In this document: positions 1 through 7,410 of the stretch, piece by piece
Layout: each line of letters starts with the position of its first letter
Numbering within the stretch: the first letter of the stretch is position 1
Source of the DNA: an uncultured Cyanobium sp.
GTDB lineage: Bacteria; Cyanobacteriota; Cyanobacteriia; PCC-6307; Cyanobiaceae
Length of the DNA stretch: 7,410 nucleotides
NCBI GenBank assembly: GCA_937919075.1
Contig: CALFOF010000013.1
Coordinates: 1 to 7,410 of the forward strand
Direction of reading: 5' to 3'
Made by a program: the position numbers and the translations under genes
The notes under the pieces: model-generated
The model's input: only the letters and a program-made list of their open reading frames with translations
The model's database searches: none
What the model was told of the DNA's origin: nothing

Positions 1-206
1 TGCGGGCGCTGCTGGAGCAACTGCCGGAGCTGCAGCGCGATGTGCTGAAAATGCGTTATGGCATCGATGTGGAAGAACCGATGAGCCTCACCGGCATCGG
101 CCGCATCCTCGGCATGAGCCGCGACCGCGTGCGCAACCTCGAGCGTGATGGCCTCGCCAGCCTGCGCCGCTTCAGCGAAAGCGTCGAGGACTACGTGGCC
201 AGCTGA
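1..206 (+). CDS. RNA polymerase sigma-70 family factor, C-terminal end (partial)
   Basis: This is the 3' end of a sigma factor whose 5' part lies outside the window. The first complete codon is at position 3 and TGA is at 204-206, giving 67 residues. The residues begin RALLEQLPELQRDVLKMRYG, the usual start of sigma-70 region 4. They continue into a region 4.2 helix-turn-helix, IGRILGMSRDRVRNLERDGL, followed by SLRR. That helix contacts the -35 element in the family. The recognition helix reads SRDRVRNLE where the primary factor RpoD normally has TRERIRQIE, so I favour a group 2 (non-essential, RpoD-like) cyanobacterial factor over the primary one. Regions 1 to 3 are not visible, so group assignment is inference. 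The next gene on the same strand starts 146 bp later, with a possible hairpin between, so it may be transcribed separately. Confidence 0.88.
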   Translation, partial: RALLEQLPELQRDVLKMRYGIDVEEPMSLTGIGRILGMSRDRVRNLERDGLASLRRFSESVEDYVAS

Positions 207-217
207 GGGGCTGTTGA

Positions 218-235
218 TGGCCGGCCGCCCGGCCA
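218..235 (+). terminator. Small GC-rich hairpin after the sigma gene, possible terminator
   Basis: GGCCGG and CCGGCC, closed by one T-A pair, form a 7-bp stem around the 4-nt loop CCGC, beginning 11 nt after the sigma-factor stop. No run of T follows, so it lacks the classical intrinsic-terminator tail. In DNA this rich in GGCC such a stem can arise by chance. The rest of the 207-352 gap shows no gene and no convincing promoter. Confidence 0.3.
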
Positions 236-352
236 ACCGAGAGGGTGGAGTGGCGCCATCGGGCAGCCACCGTCTGCCAGTGCGGCCATGCCCTCCTCCG
301 GACTCCGCTGCTTGGTGACCCGCCAGCGCGGCGCGGCTGACCCCAGCCACTG

Positions 353-1588
353 ATGGCGAACTCCCTTCGCGCCAGCAAGGCCGTGCCACTGGCGACTCTG
401 CCGCTGGCGCCTCTGCCACTGGAGCAGCTGCGTGCCGCGCTGCTGGCCTGGGGGGAGCGGCACGGGCGCCACAACCTGCCTTGGAAACTGCGGCCTGATG
501 GCCTCCGGCCTGCGGATGGGGAACCCCTTGATCCCTTTAAGGTTTGGGTGGCGGAGGTGATGCTCCAGCAGACCCAGCTGGCCGTGGCCCTGCCCTACTG
601 GCAGCGCTGGATGACGGCCTTCCCCGATCTGCCGGCTCTGGCCGCCGCCGATCCGCAGCAGGTGCTGCTGCTCTGGCAGGGCCTCGGCTATTACGTGCGG
701 GCGCGGCGCCTGCAGCAAGGGGCGCGGCAACTGCTCGCTGCCTGTGCCCCCGGCGCCGACCCCTGGCCGCGCCATCTGGACGGCTGGCTGGCGCTGAGCG
801 GCATCGGCCGCAGCACCGCCGGCAGCATTCTTTCCTCGGCCTTCGATCAACCCTTCGCGATCCTCGATGGCAACGCGGCGCGGGTGCTGGCGCGCCTGAT
901 CGCCGCTCCCCGCCCGCCGAAACGCGACCTTGCCGGGTTCTGGCGGCTGAGCGAGTTGCTGCTCGACCCGCAGCGGCCCCGAGCCTTCAACCAGGCGCTG
1001 ATGGATCTCGGCGCCACGGTCTGCACCCCCCGTTCTCCCGACTGCGGCCGTTGCCCCTGGCGAGACCCATGCGCTGCGTACGCTGCCGGCGACCCTGCCC
1101 GCTACCCCGTGAAGGACGCCCCCCGGCCCCTGCCCTTTCATGTGATCGGCGTGGGGGTGGTGCTGGATGGCCGCGGCAGGGTGCTGATCGATCAACGGCT
1201 GCCGGAGGGGCTGCTGGGGGGATTGTGGGAATTCCCCGGCGGCAAGCAGGAGCCGGGAGAAGCGATCGAGGCCACCATCGCCCGTGAACTGCGCGAGGAA
1301 CTGGCGATCGAGGCGGAGGTGGGCGAAGAGCTGATCACCCTGGAGCACAGCTACAGCCACAAGCGGCTGCGCTTCGTGGTGCATCTCTGCCGCTGGTTGG
1401 CGGGCGAGCCGCAGGCCCTGGCTAGCCAGCAGGTGCGTTGGGTGGCACCAGACGGGCTGGCGGCCTTTCCTTTTCCTGCCGCCAATGCGCGCATCATCGC
1501 GGCCCTGCTGGAGCGGCTGGCCGGCGCGGCGCCCGGCGCGGCGACCGCGGCGGCATTCGTGCCGGCCGGCGAAGGTGGAGGGAGTTGA
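353..1588 (+). CDS. mutY: Adenine DNA glycosylase MutY with C-terminal Nudix domain
   Basis: The 411-residue product should remove adenine mispaired with 8-oxoguanine (base excision repair). The HhH-GPD domain shows NLPW (41-44), EVMLQQTQ with catalytic Glu68, GLGYYVRAR (110-118), the hairpin LSGIGRSTAG (148-157) and ILDGN with catalytic Asp172. A 4Fe-4S motif follows: Cys224, 231, 234 and 240, spaced C-X6-C-X2-C-X5-C as in E. coli MutY. Residues about 262-390 form a Nudix-fold domain with the 8-oxoG-sensing loop YSH (334-336) and FPAAN near the end. Unlike E. coli MutY it keeps a near-complete Nudix box from Gly297 to Ile319 (Glu303, REL at 311-313, Glu315-Glu316), with Ala replacing only the last Gly, so 8-oxo-dGTPase activity is possible. 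An in-frame TGA at 338-340 makes ATG 353 the first possible ATG. No Shine-Dalgarno is visible there; GTG 383 is an alternative. It is about 60 residues longer than E. coli MutY. Confidence 0.95.
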   Translation: MANSLRASKAVPLATLPLAPLPLEQLRAALLAWGERHGRHNLPWKLRPDGLRPADGEPLDPFKVWVAEVMLQQTQLAVALPYWQRWMTAFPDLPALAAADPQQVLLLWQGLGYYVRARRLQQGARQLLAACAPGADPWPRHLDGWLALSGIGRSTAGSILSSAFDQPFAILDGNAARVLARLIAAPRPPKRDLAGFWRLSELLLDPQRPRAFNQALMDLGATVCTPRSPDCGRCPWRDPCAAYAAGDPARYPVKDAPRPLPFHVIGVGVVLDGRGRVLIDQRLPEGLLGGLWEFPGGKQEPGEAIEATIARELREELAIEAEVGEELITLEHSYSHKRLRFVVHLCRWLAGEPQALASQQVRWVAPDGLAAFPFPAANARIIAALLERLAGAAPGAATAAAFVPAGEGGGS

Positions 1589-1604
1589 GCTTGAGCCTGC
1601 CGTG

Positions 1605-2630
1605 ATGCTCTCTTCCCCTGCCCGGGTGCTCTGCTTCGGCGAAGCACTCGTTGATCGGCTCGGCCCCCCCGGCGGCGATCCCGCCAGCGACACCCCGGTC
1701 GACGACCGGCTTGGCGGCGCCCCGGCCAATGTCGCCTGTGCCCTGGCGCGGCTCGGCACCGCCGCTGCCCTGATCGGCCGCCTGGGCGACGACCCGATCG
1801 GCGCTGCCTTCCGCGCCCTGTTGCTGGAGCGGGGGGTCGACAGCACTGCGCTGCAGCGCGATCCGCTGCGCCCAAGCCGCACGGTGCTGGTGCGGCGCGA
1901 GGCCACCGGTGAACGCCACTTTGGGGGCTTCGCTGGCGATCGGGGTGAGGGCTTCGCCGATCAGGCGATCGATGCCGGGGCGCTGGCTGGGCCGCTGGAG
2001 CCGCTGCTGGCCGAGGCCCGCTGGCTGCTGTGCGGCACGATTCCGCTGGCTTCCGGCGCGGCGGCGGCGCTGCACGTGTTGGTGCAGGCTGCCGCCGAGC
2101 GGGGGCTGCCGCTGGCGCTCGACGTCAACTGGCGGCCCACCTTCTGGGGACTCGGGCCCGAGGAGGGACCGCCGCCGCCGGTGCGGCAACGCCTGCAGCC
2201 CTTGCTGGCTAGGGCGGCCTTGCTCAAGTGCAGCCGCGAGGAGGCCCTCTGGCTGTTCGGCAGCGCTGATGCCGCCGCCGTGCGGCGGGCCCTGCCGCAG
2301 CAACCGGCGGTGCTGATCACCGACGGCCCCGAGCCGATCGACTGGGCGGTCGGGGCGTGCGGTGGCCGTCTGCCCTCCATTGCCGTGGCCGCCATCGACG
2401 CCACCGGCGCCGGTGATGCCTTTCTGGCGGGCCTGCTGCACCAGCTGGTGTGCAAGCCCGGGGTGCTGCTGGAGCCGGTGGCCGTGAGCGCCGTGGAGCA
2501 GGCCCTGCGCTTCGCGGCCGCCTGCGGCGCTCTGGTTTGTCAGGGTGCCGGTGCCATCGATCCCCAGCCGAGTGAGCAGCAAGTGCTGTCTTTCCTGGGG
2601 GAGAGTGCGGCGCCCATCAGTTGCCCATGA
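1605..2630 (+). CDS. PfkB-family carbohydrate kinase, fructokinase-like
   Basis: The 341-residue product is a ribokinase/PfkB-fold sugar kinase, expected to be cytoplasmic and to transfer phosphate from ATP to a sugar hydroxyl. The N-terminus VLCFGEALVDRLG is the usual first strand. LGGAPANVACALARLG (36-51) is PfkB signature 1, and the GGAPANVA form is typical of fructokinases. IGRLGDDPIG (57-66) follows. DVNWRP (173-178) matches the family's D-x-N-x-R segment. DATGAGDAFLAG (265-276) is signature 2, with catalytic base Asp271 and the GAGD anion hole. Fructose is therefore the likeliest substrate, but ribose, adenosine or a deoxygluconate cannot be excluded by eye. The frame is open upstream into mutY. 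I chose ATG 1605 because it directly precedes the conserved strand; GTG 1602 is possible. The purine-rich GGAGGGAG at 1577-1584 is about 20 nt away, too far for a normal Shine-Dalgarno. It starts 16 nt after the mutY stop and overlaps the next gene by 4 nt (ATGA), suggesting cotranscription. Confidence 0.9.
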   Translation: MLSSPARVLCFGEALVDRLGPPGGDPASDTPVDDRLGGAPANVACALARLGTAAALIGRLGDDPIGAAFRALLLERGVDSTALQRDPLRPSRTVLVRREATGERHFGGFAGDRGEGFADQAIDAGALAGPLEPLLAEARWLLCGTIPLASGAAAALHVLVQAAAERGLPLALDVNWRPTFWGLGPEEGPPPPVRQRLQPLLARAALLKCSREEALWLFGSADAAAVRRALPQQPAVLITDGPEPIDWAVGACGGRLPSIAVAAIDATGAGDAFLAGLLHQLVCKPGVLLEPVAVSAVEQALRFAAACGALVCQGAGAIDPQPSEQQVLSFLGESAAPISCP

Positions 2631-4399
2631 GTCACCACCCCGGCTACTACGAGCGGGTCAATCCCGATCTGCTGCAGCGCATTCCGGTCACGGCCCGGGC
2701 GGTGCTCGAGGTGGGCTGCGGCGCCGGGGCCCTGGGTGCCGCCTTCAAGGCGATCAACCCCAGCTGCGTGTATGTGGGGCTGGAGCAGGAGGAAGCCGCC
2801 GCCGCCATGGCCGCCGGCCGCCTGGATCATGTGCTGCGCGCCGACGCCGAGGACCCGGCGCTGGAGCTTCCCCCCCTGCCGCCCCTTGATGCTCTGGTCT
2901 ACGGCGATGTGCTCGAACACCTGCGCGAGCCCTGGGCGGTGCTGGCCCGCCATGTCCCCCTGCTCTCCGACGACGGGCTGCTGATCGCCTGCATCCCCAA
3001 CGTGCAGCACTGGAGCGTGCTGGAGCAGCTGCTGCACGGCCGCTGGCCGCTGGCGGAGGAGGGGATCTTCGATCGCACCCACCTGCGCTGGTTCACCCGT
3101 GCCGGCATCGCCGAGCACATGGCCGGTTGTGGTCTGCACCTGCTCGGCCTGCACCCGCGCGTGTTTCAGATCGAGCAGGCCGAGGCGTTCGTGAGCCGCC
3201 TGGCCCCCGCCCTGCCGGCCATGGGCTTGAACCCCCAGACCCTGCTCTCCGGCGTGGCGCCGCTCCAATACGTGGTGACGGCCAGCCGGCGCCCGCACCA
3301 GAAGCTGCAGCTCGATGGCCTCACCCTGAAGCCCCAGGCGGGCATGGTGGAGGTGCGCATGCGTCAGCCCCTGGCGGCCGTGGCCAGCCGGGGCGGCATC
3401 GGCCTGCGCCTGCGTTCCGAGAACCTGGAGCTGCTGCGGCCTGATCCGGCCCTGCCGCGGCTGCTGATCTGGCAGCGGCCCCTGCTGCACGACCCCGCCC
3501 ACCTGGAGCAGCTGCGCCAGTTGCTGAACAACAACTATGTGGTCATCGTCGAGTACGACGATGACCCTGACCACTGGCCCGCCATCGCCGCCAACAACCA
3601 TCTGACCTTCACGGGCGTGCACGCGGTGCAGGCGTCGACGGAACCGATCGCCGAGGCGGTACGCCGCTACAACCCCGAGGTGGCGGTGTTCGGCAATGCG
3701 CTCGAAGCGCTTCCCCCGCCCCGCCCGGCCCCGGCTGCCGGCCAGCCGCTGCGCCTGTTCTTCGGGGCGCTCAATCGCGAAGCCGACTGGGCCCCCTGGA
3801 TGGAGGCCCTCAATACGGTGCTGCTGGAGACCCCCGGGCGTTGGCAGGTGGAGGTGGTGCACGACCGGGCCTTGTTCGCAGCCCTGGCGCTGCCGCAACG
3901 GCGCTTCACCCCCACCTGCGATTACCCCACTTACCGCCAGCGGCTGGCGGGCTGCGACATCGCCTTTCTGCCGCTGGCCGACACGCCCTTCAACCGCTGC
4001 AAGTCGGATCTCAAGGCGGTGGAGGCGACTGGCGCGATGATCCGGCAGCGCTGCACGCCATGGGCCAGCGGGGGCGGCAATGGGTGGCCGCCGGCCGCTT
4101 GCAGCACCACCAGACGGCCGCGCGGGAAGTGTGGTATCGGAGCCTCTGGGAGCGGCGCCAGGAGCTCAATGAGCAGTTGTTCCGACGGGTGCCGGAGCTG
4201 CGGCCCTCAGGCGCCGGGCGGTCGGAGCACCGCCCGGCGCCTGTCCCCGTCGTGGTGGAGTTCCAGCCGCCAGGCGCCCTGCGGCAGCCACGGCAGCCGT
4301 TCGGGCCACTCCACCGCCAGGACAGCCCCCAGGGCAAGCGCTTCCTCCTCCTCCTGGGCGAACAGTTCAGCCGCGGCGGCCGGCTGCTCCAGCCGGTAG
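2627..4399 (+). CDS. SAM methyltransferase-glycosyltransferase fusion, 3' end frameshifted
   Basis: The frame encodes 590 residues, but only about the first 467 look genuine. Residues 1-220 are a class I SAM-dependent methyltransferase: LEVGCGAGALG (27-37) is the SAM-binding loop, GDVLEHL (93-99) is the acidic motif, and FDRTHLRWFT (148-157) is typical of the Methyltransf_23/11 group. After a linker, residues about 278-467 resemble a GT-B glycosyltransferase: LIWQRP (280-285), VIVEYDDDPDHW (306-317), LRLFFGALN (375-383), then CDIAFLPLADTPFNRCKSDL (443-462) and KAVEA. The E-x7-E and nucleotide-sugar loop expected next are missing. Codons after about 4027 turn into Ser/Gly/Cys/Arg-rich sequence, and a plausible C-terminus appears in another frame (separate entry). 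The nominal stop lies 193 nt inside the opposite-strand tsaE. ATG 2627 overlaps the kinase stop (ATGA); TTG 2621 is an in-frame alternative. A role in surface polysaccharide or lipid-glycan modification is inference; the acceptor is unknown. Confidence 0.75.
   Translation: MSHHPGYYERVNPDLLQRIPVTARAVLEVGCGAGALGAAFKAINPSCVYVGLEQEEAAAAMAAGRLDHVLRADAEDPALELPPLPPLDALVYGDVLEHLREPWAVLARHVPLLSDDGLLIACIPNVQHWSVLEQLLHGRWPLAEEGIFDRTHLRWFTRAGIAEHMAGCGLHLLGLHPRVFQIEQAEAFVSRLAPALPAMGLNPQTLLSGVAPLQYVVTASRRPHQKLQLDGLTLKPQAGMVEVRMRQPLAAVASRGGIGLRLRSENLELLRPDPALPRLLIWQRPLLHDPAHLEQLRQLLNNNYVVIVEYDDDPDHWPAIAANNHLTFTGVHAVQASTEPIAEAVRRYNPEVAVFGNALEALPPPRPAPAAGQPLRLFFGALNREADWAPWMEALNTVLLETPGRWQVEVVHDRALFAALALPQRRFTPTCDYPTYRQRLAGCDIAFLPLADTPFNRCKSDLKAVEATGAMIRQRCTPWASGGGNGWPPAACSTTRRPRGKCGIGASGSGARSSMSSCSDGCRSCGPQAPGGRSTARRLSPSWWSSSRQAPCGSHGSRSGHSTARTAPRASASSSSWANSSAAAAGCSSR
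4027..4206 (+). pseudogene. Displaced C-terminal fragment of the glycosyltransferase, in another frame
   Basis: In frame 1 this stretch reads DWRDDPAALHAMGQRGRQWV, then AAGRLQHHQTAAREVWYRSL and WERRQELNEQLFRRVPEL. This is the kind of sequence that ends many GT-B enzymes (a DPAAL...MG..GR.WV helix, then a helical Trp/Tyr-rich tail). Its codons mostly end in G or C like the neighbouring genes. The preceding domain is read in frame 2 up to KAVEA at about 4027. The change of frame coincides with loss of the roughly 40-50 residues that normally separate these parts, so I infer a deletion of 3k+1 nucleotides rather than a single-base slip. Frame 1 has no stop until 4930-4932, so the original stop appears lost or moved. 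The 3' limit given here is simply where resemblance to a GT tail ends. An assembly or sequencing error could give the same picture. Confidence 0.55.
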
Positions 4400-4677
4400 A
4401 GATCGAGGTGGATGAGGGCATGGGGCTGGCCGTCTGCGCCCAGGCCGCCGTAGTGCTGGGCCAGGGCGAAGGTGGGGCTTGTGATCGGTTCATCGATCCC
4501 CAGCGCCAGGGCCAGACCCTGTACCAGGCAGGTTTTGCCGGCCCCCAGCTCCCCCTGCAGCAGCAGGGTGGCAGCGCCCACGCCGTTCAGCAGCAGGGAG
4601 GCCAACGCCTGCCCGAGAGCCGCCGTGGCTGCCGCATCGGCCAGATGGATCACCCGGATCTCAGCAGACTGTCTCAT
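4207..4677 (-). CDS. tsaE: tRNA t6A biosynthesis ATPase TsaE
   Basis: The 156-residue product is the small P-loop ATPase that works with TsaB and TsaD to add the threonylcarbamoyl group to A37 of ANN-decoding tRNAs (t6A) in the cytoplasm. Motifs in order: Walker A GELGAGKT (42-49), ITSPTFALAQHY (65-76), HLDLYRL (90-96), and VEWPERLPW (122-130) with the conserved acidic/Trp segment. Length matches the family (about 150 residues). The start is ATG with its first base at 4677 and only a weak purine stretch (GAGA) upstream. It is divergent from ahcY across 91 bp and converges on the methyltransferase-glycosyltransferase gene, which in its present frame runs 193 nt into it on the opposite strand. 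The last codons and stop lie in the long hairpin described separately. TsaB and TsaD are not in this window. Confidence 0.95.
   Translation of the reverse strand: MRQSAEIRVIHLADAAATAALGQALASLLLNGVGAATLLLQGELGAGKTCLVQGLALALGIDEPITSPTFALAQHYGGLGADGQPHALIHLDLYRLEQPAAAAELFAQEEEEALALGAVLAVEWPERLPWLPQGAWRLELHHDGDRRRAVLRPPGA
4208..4243. terminator. Perfect 14-bp hairpin between convergent genes, likely bidirectional terminator
   Basis: CAGGCGCCGGGCGG (4208-4221) and CCGCCCGGCGCCTG (4230-4243) are exact reverse complements around the 8-nt loop TCGGAGCA. The stem covers the last codons of tsaE and two of the three bases of its stop codon, and sits just past the last glycosyltransferase-like residues on the other strand. 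Its position at the meeting point of two converging genes fits a bidirectional terminator or an RNA 3'-end stabiliser. No T-tract follows on either strand, so intrinsic termination is not certain. Part of its length is constrained by the TsaE C-terminal codons. Confidence 0.55.
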
Positions 4678-4768
4678 CGCTGTAGATTCTCGTTAAGCGA
4701 GCCCGAAGCCTCGGCGTCTCTGCAGATATTTCCACATCCCCAATCCTTCTCTTTTCGGAGCTTTCGCC
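4678..4768. promoter_or_regulatory. Divergent tsaE/ahcY control region
   Basis: These 91 bp separate the start codons of tsaE (minus) and ahcY (plus), so both promoters must lie here or inside the genes. The strip is more AT-rich than its surroundings. A possible -10-like hexamer TAGATT (4683-4688, four of six matches to TATAAT) reads toward ahcY, but I find no good -35. The small inverted repeat CTCG-TTAAG-CGAG (4689-4701) is too short to interpret. No promoter can be assigned with confidence. Confidence 0.5.
4757..4760 (+). promoter_or_regulatory. Shine-Dalgarno of ahcY
   Basis: GGAG lies 8 nt before ATG 4769. This supports the upstream start of ahcY, which gives the protein a 24-residue Ser/Ala-rich extension before the conserved YVIADLGLA segment. 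Confidence 0.7.
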
Positions 4769-6223
<1,455 letters not shown>

Positions 6224-6328
6224 TCCCACTACCCCTACAGCCTCTGCAGATCCCCCGCCCCGCGTTCCCCCCAGGCGGCATCGCCAGGGAGGCAGCGGGT
6301 TTGATGAGCAGCAGGAGCAGTTGAGCCC

Positions 6329-6356
6329 GGTTCCGGTGGTGCAGGCCGCCGGAACC
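6329..6356. terminator. 11-bp hairpin between ahcY and ssb, likely bidirectional terminator
   Basis: GGTTCCGGTGG (6329-6339) pairs with CCGCCGGAACC (6346-6356) around the 6-nt loop TGCAGG, with a single G-U wobble as plus-strand RNA. It lies near the middle of the 233-bp gap between the two converging genes, about 105 nt past the ahcY stop and 100 nt past the ssb stop. No T-tract is present on either side. I see no gene or other element in the rest of the gap. Confidence 0.5.
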
Positions 6357-6456
6357 CCGCACGGACTGCGCATCCGGAAGCAACACCAGGACAGCCACTA
6401 AGGAGCGGAGCCTCTCCAACCACTTTCTTGGTGAAGGCAACGCCCATGCCGGCGGT

Positions 6457-6885
6457 TCAGAAGGGAACTTCCTCGCTGCTGGGCTCGCCACCGCCGAAGC
6501 CGCCGCTGTAGCCACCGCCCTCGAAACCGCCGCCAGCGCCGCCGTCGTCATAGGCGCCCTGGTCGGCATCGCGTTTGGAGCCCAGCAGTTCGAGCCGATC
6601 GACCCGCACCACTGGCTTGGTGCGTTCCTCGCCGGTGGTGCGGTCGGTCCAGCGGTCGAGCTTGAAGCTGCCGATGATGCCCAGCAACGACCCCTTCTTG
6701 ACGTAGTCGGCGGCCACCTGGGCCTGCTTGCCCCAGATCTCGAGGTTGAACCAGTCAGGCTCGTCGTCGCGACTGCGGCGGTTGACCGCGAGGGTCAAGT
6801 TGGCGACCACGCTGCCGGATTCGAAGTAGCGCACCTCGGGATCACGGCCGGCACGGCCCACCAGCGTTACGGAATTCACACCCAT
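6457..6885 (-). CDS. ssb: Single-stranded DNA-binding protein
   Basis: The 142-residue protein coats single-stranded DNA in replication and repair and recruits partners through its C-terminal tail. Residues 1-104 are the OB fold: VNSVTLVGRAGRDPEVRYFE (3-22), LTLAVNRRSR (30-39), DWFNLEIWGKQAQVAADYV (44-62) and KKGSLLGIIGS (63-73), close to cyanobacterial SSBs. A Gly-rich linker (about 110-133, Gly/Tyr/Phe) follows, then the acidic tip SSEEVPF (136-142), matching the family's DDxxPF end. The open frame extends 41 codons upstream to 7008, but I place the start at 6885 because MGVNSVTLVG matches the usual N-terminus and AGGA (complement of 6892-6895) lies 6 nt before it. The upstream residues resemble no SSB. 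Convergent with ahcY and divergent from mreB, so monocistronic within this window. Confidence 0.96.
   Translation of the reverse strand: MGVNSVTLVGRAGRDPEVRYFESGSVVANLTLAVNRRSRDDEPDWFNLEIWGKQAQVAADYVKKGSLLGIIGSFKLDRWTDRTTGEERTKPVVRVDRLELLGSKRDADQGAYDDGGAGGGFEGGGYSGGFGGGEPSSEEVPF

Positions 6886-7410
<525 letters not shown>

Noticed and set aside
1485..1604. An N-terminal extension of the PfkB kinase overlapping the mutY end
   Set aside because: The extension is Arg/Pro/Ala-rich and out of frame with the MutY C-terminus. Conserved PfkB sequence begins right after ATG 1605.
191..1906. A 571-codon open frame on the minus strand opposite mutY and the start of the sugar kinase
   Set aside because: It is an antisense shadow. 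The plus strand encodes clear MutY and PfkB motifs, and the minus reading is low-complexity Arg/Gln/Gly/Pro/Ala with no recognisable domain.
2540..3898. A 452-codon open frame on the minus strand opposite the methyltransferase-glycosyltransferase gene
   Set aside because: It gives Gln/His/Gly/Val-rich sequence without motifs, while the opposite strand has a clear SAM-binding domain. Long antisense frames are expected at this base composition.
4678..4768. A possible S-adenosylhomocysteine riboswitch before ahcY
   Set aside because: The leader is at most 91 nt and I could find neither the long pairing nor conserved blocks of the SAH aptamer, only a few 4-bp stems. A covariance search with the Rfam SAH riboswitch model would settle it.

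Overview
The window is a GC-rich (estimated by eye at about two-thirds G+C), densely packed piece of bacterial chromosome. The SSB, AhcY, MreB and sigma-factor proteins read like those of picocyanobacteria of the Synechococcus/Cyanobium type. The octamer GCGATCGC and many CGATCG cores (the HIP1 family of cyanobacterial repeats) agree with this. The assignment rests on recognising protein sequences, not on a database search.

Layout, left to right: (i) the last 67 codons of a sigma-70 family factor (region 4); (ii) a same-strand cluster of mutY, a PfkB-family sugar kinase (fructokinase-like) and a methyltransferase-glycosyltransferase fusion gene, with a 16-nt gap and then a 4-nt ATGA overlap; (iii) tsaE on the minus strand, converging on that cluster; (iv) ahcY on the plus strand, divergent from tsaE across 91 bp; (v) ssb on the minus strand, converging on ahcY; (vi) the start of mreB on the plus strand, divergent from ssb across 182 bp and cut by the window end. 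Strong hairpins lie in both convergent junctions: a perfect 14-bp stem across the tsaE stop codon, and an 11-bp stem between ahcY and ssb.

Most genes are housekeeping: repair of oxidised guanine (MutY), t6A tRNA modification (TsaE), the methyl cycle (AhcY), single-strand DNA binding (SSB) and cell shape (MreB). The accessory part is the kinase plus methyltransferase-glycosyltransferase pair, which may act on sugars or cell-surface glycans. I infer that only from the family types.

I see no new defence, mobile or CRISPR-like system. The two observations most worth checking are a probable internal deletion and frameshift near the 3' end of the glycosyltransferase, and a MutY whose C-terminal domain keeps an almost canonical Nudix catalytic box, so it could be bifunctional. 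No stretch over 300 bases lacks a gene.
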